Shown here one piece after another: positions 12,757 to 17,548 of a DNA stretch of 17,548 nt. Positions within the stretch are counted from its first letter, which is position 1. Each line of letters starts with the position of its first letter. A program made the position numbers and the translations under genes. This stretch comes from DATDYW01 sp044375695. Lineage in GTDB: Bacteria > Patescibacteriota > Minisyncoccia > Phycocordibacterales > JAACPR01. The notes under the pieces are model-generated. The model did not search any database. It saw only the letters and a list, made by a program, of their open reading frames with translations, and was not told where the DNA came from. The stretch is taken from positions 1 to 17,548 of the forward strand of contig JBILMG010000017.1 in NCBI GenBank assembly GCA_044375695.1, read 5' to 3'.

Positions 12757-14055
12757 CTACTTGGTCTCTTCCTCGGCTTCGGCCGGAGCGGCCTCTTCGG
12801 CGGCGGCCTCGGCGGTAGCTTCGGCCACGGCCTCGGCGAGCGCCGGGTTAGACGGGGCGACCTCGGCCACGGCCTCGGCGGAAGCTTCTTCCTTGGCCTC
12901 GTTCACCTCGTTGTCGGCCGGAGAGCCGAAGCCCTTGATGTCGATGCGCCAGCCGGTGAGCTTGGCGGCGAGGCGAACGTTCTGGCCGCCGCGGCCGATG
13001 GCGAGCGATAGCTGGTCTTCGGCTACCAGGATAGAGGCGAGGCGGGTCTCCGGATCGAGGTCGACCGAGAGGCACTTGGCGGGAGAGAGAGCTGCCTGAA
13101 TGAAGGCGCCTTCGTCCGGGCTCCACTCGATGATGTCGATCTTCTCGCCGGCGAGCTCGGAGGTCACGGTCGAGACGCGGACGCCGCGGGCGCCGACGAG
13201 CGCGCCAATCGGGTCGACGTGGGTATCCTTGGAGCGAACCGCAATCTTGGAGCGGGCGCCGGCTTCGCGGGCCACGGCCACCACCTCGACGACGCCGTTC
13301 TTAACCTCGGGCACCTCTTCCTTGAAGAGCTCGACGAGGAACTTCGGGTGGGCGCGGGAAAGGCGGAGGAACACGCCGCGATTGCCTTCCTCGACCTTGA
13401 TGAGGAGGGCGCGGACGCGCTCGCCCTGGCGGAAGCGCTCGCCCGGAATCTGCTCGGCCCACGGCATGTAGCCGGTGGCGCGGCCCATCTGGAGGAACAC
13501 CGAGCCGCGCTCGACGCGCTCGACGGAGCCGGAAACCACCTCGCCTTCCTTGAGGCCGTAGTCAGACATGACGGTCTGGCGCTCGGCTTCGCGGATTTTC
13601 TGGGTGATTACCTGCTTGGCGGTCTGGGCGGCGATGCGGCCGAAGTCCTCGCGGCGCTCGAGCGGGAAGACCAGCTCGTCGCCGAGGGCGACGTCGCGCT
13701 TGAGGAGACGGGCGTCTTCGATGAGGATGTGGCGCTCCGGGTTCCAGCGCTCCTTGGCCGGGGCGTCCGGGTTCTCCGGGTCAATGACGACAGAGTCGAG
13801 GAGGTCTTCCTCGGTCTCTCCTTCCTTCGGCCAGACGACAGAATCCTTGTCGACCACCATTTTTACCTGCTGGAAGTCGATTTCGCCGGTCTCCATATTA
13901 AAGGAGGAGGTGACCACCTGGTCGCGCTTGCCGTACTCCTTGCGGTAGGCGGTGCCGAGCGCGAGCTCGATGGCCTCGATTACCTTGGCGCGCGGAATGC
14001 CCCGCTCTTCTTCGAGCTGGGCCAGGACGGAGTTGATGACTTTGAGGTCGAGCAT
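12757..14055 (-). CDS. nusA: Transcription elongation/termination factor NusA
   Basis: Binds RNA polymerase and nascent RNA, and modulates pausing, termination and antitermination. Domains: an N-terminal RNAP-binding domain (about residues 1-160) with an acidic insertion (about 74-108); an S1 domain (about 168-235, 'GEVVSGSVERVERGSVFLQMG'); KH1 with 'DPIGALVGARGVRV' (281-294); and KH2 with 'LSLAIGRGGQNVRLAAKLTGW' (349-369). The last 50 or so residues are an Ala/Glu-rich low-complexity tail instead of the acidic repeats of E. coli. The start is ATG 14055. The usual partners rimP and infB are not adjacent; ppa follows. On the opposite strand, a decayed secreted-protein gene begins within 40 bp of its start codon. 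Confidence 0.97.
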   Translation of the reverse strand: MLDLKVINSVLAQLEEERGIPRAKVIEAIELALGTAYRKEYGKRDQVVTSSFNMETGEIDFQQVKMVVDKDSVVWPKEGETEEDLLDSVVIDPENPDAPAKERWNPERHILIEDARLLKRDVALGDELVFPLERREDFGRIAAQTAKQVITQKIREAERQTVMSDYGLKEGEVVSGSVERVERGSVFLQMGRATGYMPWAEQIPGERFRQGERVRALLIKVEEGNRGVFLRLSRAHPKFLVELFKEEVPEVKNGVVEVVAVAREAGARSKIAVRSKDTHVDPIGALVGARGVRVSTVTSELAGEKIDIIEWSPDEGAFIQAALSPAKCLSVDLDPETRLASILVAEDQLSLAIGRGGQNVRLAAKLTGWRIDIKGFGSPADNEVNEAKEEASAEAVAEVAPSNPALAEAVAEATAEAAAEEAAPAEAEEETK

Positions 14056-14074
14056 ATTCAGTTGGGTTTTCTCT

Positions 14075-14080
14075 CTTATA
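14075..14080 (-). promoter_or_regulatory. Candidate -10 box of nusA
   Basis: TATAAG on the minus strand (14080-14075), with 19 nt to the ATG, giving a leader of about 12 nt. No -35 match is visible upstream, where the decayed gene lies. Confidence 0.4.
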
Positions 14081-14094
14081 AAACGGGCCCCGCC

Positions 14095-14291
14095 GGAGAG
14101 GCGAGACCAGTCTCGGACTCGGTAACGGTAACCTGGCAGAAGCCTCGCGTCAACTTTTTGGCGCTGGGGACGAACGGTGCCTACGCGGAGACTATACCTA
14201 TGTCTACACGCTCTCGTGCGTGGGCCTCGATGGGCAGACTCGCAAAGACTCCGGAACGTGCTCGGTAGACCCGAACGTCGCAGAGTTTTAG
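14095..14291 (+). pseudogene. Decayed C-terminus of a secreted Ig-like protein, paralogue of the next gene
   Basis: Frame 1 reads 'RPVSDSVTVTWQKPRV' and on to 'LGTNGAYAET' at 14191. From 14193 the reading continues one base out of phase as 'YTYVYTLSCVGLDGQ' and ends 'CSVDPNVAEF' with TAG at 14289-14291. This mirrors the end of the 941-aa protein: 'RISWSS', then 'ATYQLDCLDFSGQ' and 'CTVDPDVSEF'. The last two cysteines are 14 residues apart in both, and 10 of the last 24 residues are identical. A one-base deletion near 14193 would explain the phase shift. No body or start exists upstream, because nusA occupies that DNA on the other strand. The gene's own terminator is retained. Confidence 0.8.
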
Positions 14292-14301
14292 CTAAATTCA
14301 G

Positions 14302-14333
14302 AAAACGCCGCCGGGAACCGGCGGCGTTTTTCT
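14302..14333 (+). terminator. Rho-independent terminator of the decayed gene
   Basis: A perfect 13-bp stem (14302-14314 with 14318-14330) with a GAA loop and a T5 tract reading on to TC. It lies 11 nt after the relic's stop and now separates it from the intact paralogue. Confidence 0.9.
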
Positions 14334-14403
14334 ATCCCCACCTTTTTCTGCCCCGTTCCCATAGGAGGCCGTGTCCGGGATAAAATTAAAAAGTTAACCT
14401 CTT

Positions 14404-14427
14404 TAGCTTAGCCGCACAAAAACTATG
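14404..14427 (+). promoter_or_regulatory. Putative promoter and leader of the 941-aa gene
   Basis: TAGCTT (14404-14409) lies 15 nt before the ATG, and the leader ends AAAAACT. The gene at the right edge has a TACAAT box at the same 15-nt distance and the same AAAAACT before its ATG. A better-scoring TAAAAT at 14381-14386 is an alternative -10. No -35 box is clear for either. Confidence 0.35.
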
Positions 14428-17250
14428 AAACGAATTACCCTGAGCCTCCTGTCTGCGCTCTTCGCCGCGCTGTTTCCGGTCACGTCTGCGGCGATGACCG
14501 ACGCGGAATTCGCCGAGGCTCAGGCGATGACGGAGGCCGTGGGGGTCCTCTTCGGATCTCCCGACTTCGGGGAGCCGGCAGACGACATGCCGGATATTGC
14601 GGTTTCCGATGTCGAGACTACGGCCTACGAATATTCTGCCGGCGGAACGGTTGACGGGTCTTTCACCGCCACCAACCCGACCGATTTTCCGGCCGAGGGA
14701 ACGTTCAAGACCATAATCATCGGCGACTTCGATGCCGAGGGAAACTACCAGACGGCGTACGGCGTCGAGCTAGACGGGCAGCCGTTCTCCCTGCCGCCGG
14801 GCAGTTCGCGCGAGGTAAAGTTTTCTGCCCCAATTCCCGCCGGCCTTTCCGGCTCGGGTTTCAAGGTGCGCGTTCAGGCGCGGCTCGCCGGCAGCTTGCT
14901 GCGCGGCTGGGGCGACAGCTCGAACATCACCTTTTTGGGTGACGGAGCCTACGCCACGGTTCGCTACGCCTACCTCATCGGCGAGGACGGCGTCGAGCGC
15001 TCGACCGGCTCGGGTCCTTTCTTGGGCGACGATCTGCCGTCGGTAGACCTGAAGGTTGGCTTTGCGGGAGGTGAGTCCCCGCTGTCGCTCACCCCGACTG
15101 TACGCCTGACAAATCGCGGCACCGGCGCCGTGGCGACCGTGAATGGATCACCTGTTGCCGTAGCCGCAAAGGGCGAGGCCGAGGGGAGCGTCACCATTGC
15201 CCGAGGATCTATGGCGCCGGGTGTCTACGAAGGCGAAGCGGTTTGGGTTGCGGCCGACGGTCGGGAGCGCTCTTCGGCGGTGCCGCTGCGCATCGTGGTT
15301 TCTGGCGAGTCCGCCACCGTGCACGCGGTTCGGACGAGCGCCGAAGAGGTAGCCGACGGCGACTCGTTCACCATTTCTCTGGACGTCTCCGGGTCTCCTC
15401 AGAACCACGAGGCGACGCCGGAAGAGAACAGAGAGGCGACCGATTGGCGCTCTTCGGTCATCGTCGCCGTTCGCTCTGGCAGCGGCAGCGTCGCCGAGGG
15501 GGAATGGCGGGGCGTTCTGCCGGCTGACGGGACAATCGAAATTCCCATGGAGGCTTCGGCTTCGGGCGCGGCGCTAACGGCCTCTGTGTCCGTGCGCGGC
15601 TCTGATGGGGCAATCCTCTTCGAGCGCGACTACCCGCTCTTCGCGCCGACTGGCGAGGGCCGATCGGACGTGCCGGCGGAGCCTAAAACCGATTGGAGCT
15701 TCTGGGTATCGGTTGGCGGCGCCACCTTGCTACTGGCGATCCTCGTCGCGCTCCTGGTTACCCGGCACCGCGCGGCCGCCGCTACGGTCATCGCGATTGC
15801 GATGATTGCCGTCTCCGCGGCTTCGTCTGCTCCGGCCGGCGCCGCTGGTCCCGACGGCGGGAACGAGTGCCCGTTCGGCGCCAACGAATGGAGCACCATT
15901 CTGTCTCGCCGAGCCGAGAACGAGACCTGGGCCTCGCTACACACGCTCTACAAAGATGCTTGCGCCGACGGCGGCCAGGCCACCAACACCAACCTGCTCG
16001 AGGCAGACGGCACGCTCTCCGATTCCGTGCCTCTCGGCATCTACATCAACTCGCCGGCCGCTAACACGACCTACTACTGCGGGCAGGCTGTAGCGGTTTC
16101 CGGAACGGCGGGTTTCGTGGGTTGCACCAACACCGGTATTTCCGGCGTAACCAAGGTGTGGATTACCCGCTTCGAGCCGAACGGCACGCAGGTGCCGGTG
16201 ACCCCGGTGAAGCAGTTCGCCATTAACGTGGGCGCGAGCGGCGACCACGATCACTTCCAGGTTGACCTGCCGTTCAATATTCAGACGAACATGACCACGC
16301 GCGACGGAAACTACCGCGTGAACGTGCACTCCTACACCACCGGCGCCGGCGCCGCTCTCGGCGGCCACGCCTACCGCGACTTCAAAGTTAAGAACTGCGA
16401 CCTCTGCAAAAACATTGCGGGCGACCAGACCACGGTGCCGGGCGGCATGAGCCGCGATGCGGCCGGCCTCTGCCAGTGCCCGAACGGCAGCGCTTTCAAC
16501 AACGCGAGCGGCCAGTGCGAGAACAGCAGCGGCGTGTGCGTGACCTGCGGCCTCGAGGGCACCTGCCCGGCCGGGACCAAGTACTGCAACGGCGTCTGCA
16601 TCCCGGACACGGCTGCCTGCGCCGGCGTAGTTGCGACGACCTGCCCAATCGAGGTGGACAACCAGTACTGCGCGGAAATCTTTGACCGCAACGGCGCCCG
16701 CACCGACCAGTTTGCCGGCTACTCGATGCCGGAGCTCGAGCAGATCTTCGGCTTCGGCCTTCGTGAGGCGGTGGAGGCTCAGGCTGGCTCTGCCAACAAA
16801 GACTCGGTTTGGGGCGCGATCGGCCGCTCGACCTCGCTGCAGGGAGGCCTAGACGCCCGTCACGGTTCGTCTGGTTGCGGCGGCGTGCTGTGCACCTACG
16901 GCATCGACGGCTGCCTCGCCACGAGCGACATCGAATCTGGCGATATGGCCGCCAACTGCAGCCCGATTAACGATCCGGCGCCAGGAGGCCTCAATCCCAA
17001 GGCGCTGCTCGTTGTCGAGCCGACCGTAATCAATCAGGGCGGCCAGTGCCGCATCAGCTGGAGCAGCCACGAAATGAAGACCTGCCAGATTGTCGGTCTC
17101 GGCCTCAGCTCGGCGGCGCTCGCGGGCTCCTCCATGACCCCGGCGCTCCAGGAGACGGCTACCTACCAGCTCGACTGCCTCGATTTCTCTGGTCAGGCGT
17201 ACCGCCAGGTGGAAAGCTGCACGGTTGATCCCGACGTCTCGGAGTTCTAG
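14425..17250 (+). CDS. Large secreted, membrane-anchored Cys-rich Ig-like surface protein, 941 aa
   Basis: A surface protein of unknown role. Residues 1-23 form a signal peptide. Residues about 55-420 look like β-sandwich domains (CARDB/Ig-like texture) and contain no cysteine. Two hydrophobic helices follow back to back, about 425-446 and 450-470, separated by 'TRHRA', and the second ends in a signal-peptidase-like 'SSAPAGAAG'. Residues 480-941 hold all 25 cysteines: a β-domain (about 535-660, 'GDHDHFQVDLPF'); an EGF-like Cys-rich block (658-749, 'CPAGTKYCNGVCIPDTAAC'); and a terminal Ig-like domain (about 860-941, C875, C887, C918, C932) of a type common in Patescibacteria. Adhesion or host contact is plausible but inferred. 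The gene is bracketed by terminators and is monocistronic. A fragment of a paralogue lies immediately upstream. Confidence 0.85.
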   Translation: MKRITLSLLSALFAALFPVTSAAMTDAEFAEAQAMTEAVGVLFGSPDFGEPADDMPDIAVSDVETTAYEYSAGGTVDGSFTATNPTDFPAEGTFKTIIIGDFDAEGNYQTAYGVELDGQPFSLPPGSSREVKFSAPIPAGLSGSGFKVRVQARLAGSLLRGWGDSSNITFLGDGAYATVRYAYLIGEDGVERSTGSGPFLGDDLPSVDLKVGFAGGESPLSLTPTVRLTNRGTGAVATVNGSPVAVAAKGEAEGSVTIARGSMAPGVYEGEAVWVAADGRERSSAVPLRIVVSGESATVHAVRTSAEEVADGDSFTISLDVSGSPQNHEATPEENREATDWRSSVIVAVRSGSGSVAEGEWRGVLPADGTIEIPMEASASGAALTASVSVRGSDGAILFERDYPLFAPTGEGRSDVPAEPKTDWSFWVSVGGATLLLAILVALLVTRHRAAAATVIAIAMIAVSAASSAPAGAAGPDGGNECPFGANEWSTILSRRAENETWASLHTLYKDACADGGQATNTNLLEADGTLSDSVPLGIYINSPAANTTYYCGQAVAVSGTAGFVGCTNTGISGVTKVWITRFEPNGTQVPVTPVKQFAINVGASGDHDHFQVDLPFNIQTNMTTRDGNYRVNVHSYTTGAGAALGGHAYRDFKVKNCDLCKNIAGDQTTVPGGMSRDAAGLCQCPNGSAFNNASGQCENSSGVCVTCGLEGTCPAGTKYCNGVCIPDTAACAGVVATTCPIEVDNQYCAEIFDRNGARTDQFAGYSMPELEQIFGFGLREAVEAQAGSANKDSVWGAIGRSTSLQGGLDARHGSSGCGGVLCTYGIDGCLATSDIESGDMAANCSPINDPAPGGLNPKALLVVEPTVINQGGQCRISWSSHEMKTCQIVGLGLSSAALAGSSMTPALQETATYQLDCLDFSGQAYRQVESCTVDPDVSEF

Positions 17251-17265
17251 TGTAATTTTGCACAG

Positions 17266-17301
17266 CCAAAACGGCTCCGCCTCAGGGCGGAGCCGTTTTG
17301 G
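17266..17301 (+). terminator. Terminator of the 941-aa gene
   Basis: A perfect 16-bp stem (17266-17281 with 17286-17301) with a TCAG loop. The 3' arm ends CCGTTTTGG and is followed by GTTTGC. Confidence 0.9.
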
Positions 17302-17436
17302 GTTTGCGGGGCTGCCGGTCAGAAGGGTAAGGCTGCCGCTGGCGAATGTTCTCGCCAGACGCTGAGGCTCCTTTTCCCGACTCGTCCTCGTCACTCGCCG
17401 ACCAGAGAAATTCGCCTCTTCTTGGGCGGGGCGTAC

Positions 17437-17461
17437 GCGGCGCGCCGGGCGCCCGCGCCGC
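17437..17461. repeat. GC-rich inverted repeat upstream of the last gene
   Basis: GCGGCGCG (17437-17444) and CGCGCCGC (17454-17461) form a perfect 8-bp stem with a 9-nt loop. A second small dyad, GGGG-TT-CCCC, lies near 17493-17502. No gene was seen in 17302-17532. Confidence 0.5.
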
Positions 17462-17511
17462 TGTGGGGAAAAAGTCTCCGGGCTTGCGGTGGGGGGTTCC
17501 CCGCGGCGCGC

Positions 17512-17517
17512 TACAAT
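17512..17517 (+). promoter_or_regulatory. Candidate -10 box of the right-edge gene
   Basis: TACAAT, 15 nt before the ATG at 17533. No convincing -35 box is visible. Confidence 0.5.
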
Positions 17518-17532
17518 TGCCCGGTAAAAACT

Positions 17533-17548
17533 ATGGACTACAAACTCA
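17533..17548 (+). CDS. Start of a gene truncated by the window edge
   Basis: Only five codons (MDYKL) are present, so the product is unknown. The start is supported by a TACAAT box 15 nt upstream and by the AAAAACT-ATG context shared with the 941-aa gene. Confidence 0.45.

Noticed and set aside
13219..14268. A 349-codon open frame on the plus strand opposite nusA
   Set aside because: It is the antisense shadow of nusA in GC-rich codons; only its last part, past 14095, has meaning, as the decayed surface-protein fragment.
16849..17394. A 181-codon minus-strand frame at the end of the 941-aa gene
   Set aside because: It is antisense to a well-supported coding region, crosses its terminator hairpin and has no start signals.
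1..17548. UGA recoding, as in some CPR lineages
   Set aside because: The 249-aa gene ends at TGA directly before its terminator, and no gene needs TGA read as an amino acid.

Overview
The window most likely comes from a Patescibacteria/CPR bacterium, probably Parcubacteria-like, with a GC content near 60% by eye. This rests on three things: a compact set of core genes in short, frequently switching transcription units; secreted proteins carrying the Cys-containing Ig-like repeats common in that group; and a trigger factor without its PPIase domain. TGA acts as a stop, so the code is standard. The lineage is an inference, since no rRNA or ribosomal-protein marker is present.

Left part (1-5065). 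The window opens with the C-terminal half of a MYG1-family protein, a terminator and promoter, and an unrecognised 249-aa protein. These converge on truD. truD and an RNHCP zinc-ribbon gene diverge from a 36-bp region with opposed -10 boxes. The RNHCP gene converges with a membrane-tethered trypsin-like protease, and the two stop codons share one CTAG. A tRNA-Gly(TCC) follows; its 3' end is part of a 33-bp perfect inverted repeat.

Middle (5066-10725). guaB, an HU-family gene and rny (RNase Y) lie on the minus strand, each with its own terminator or hairpin. clpP and rsmE lie on the plus strand. Between them is an array of eight tandem 11-bp GATAAAG-type units and a cluster of GTTAC/GTAAC motifs, one of which lies inside the rsmE promoter.

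Right part (10726-17548). nusA-ppa, a 72-aa membrane protein and tig are on the minus strand. Upstream of nusA, on the plus strand, is the decayed C-terminus of a secreted protein. It still has its terminator and is homologous to the C-terminus of the intact 941-aa surface protein that follows. The window ends at the first codons of another gene.

The core genes cover transcription elongation (nusA), RNA decay (rny), tRNA and rRNA modification (truD, rsmE), nascent-chain folding and proteolysis (tig, clpP), nucleotide and phosphate metabolism (guaB, ppa) and DNA packaging (HU). Two features run through the window. No gene start has a convincing Shine-Dalgarno sequence. At least four genes (truD, RNHCP, rsmE and the 72-aa membrane protein) have a -10-like hexamer ending exactly 6 nt before the start codon, which predicts leaderless mRNAs.
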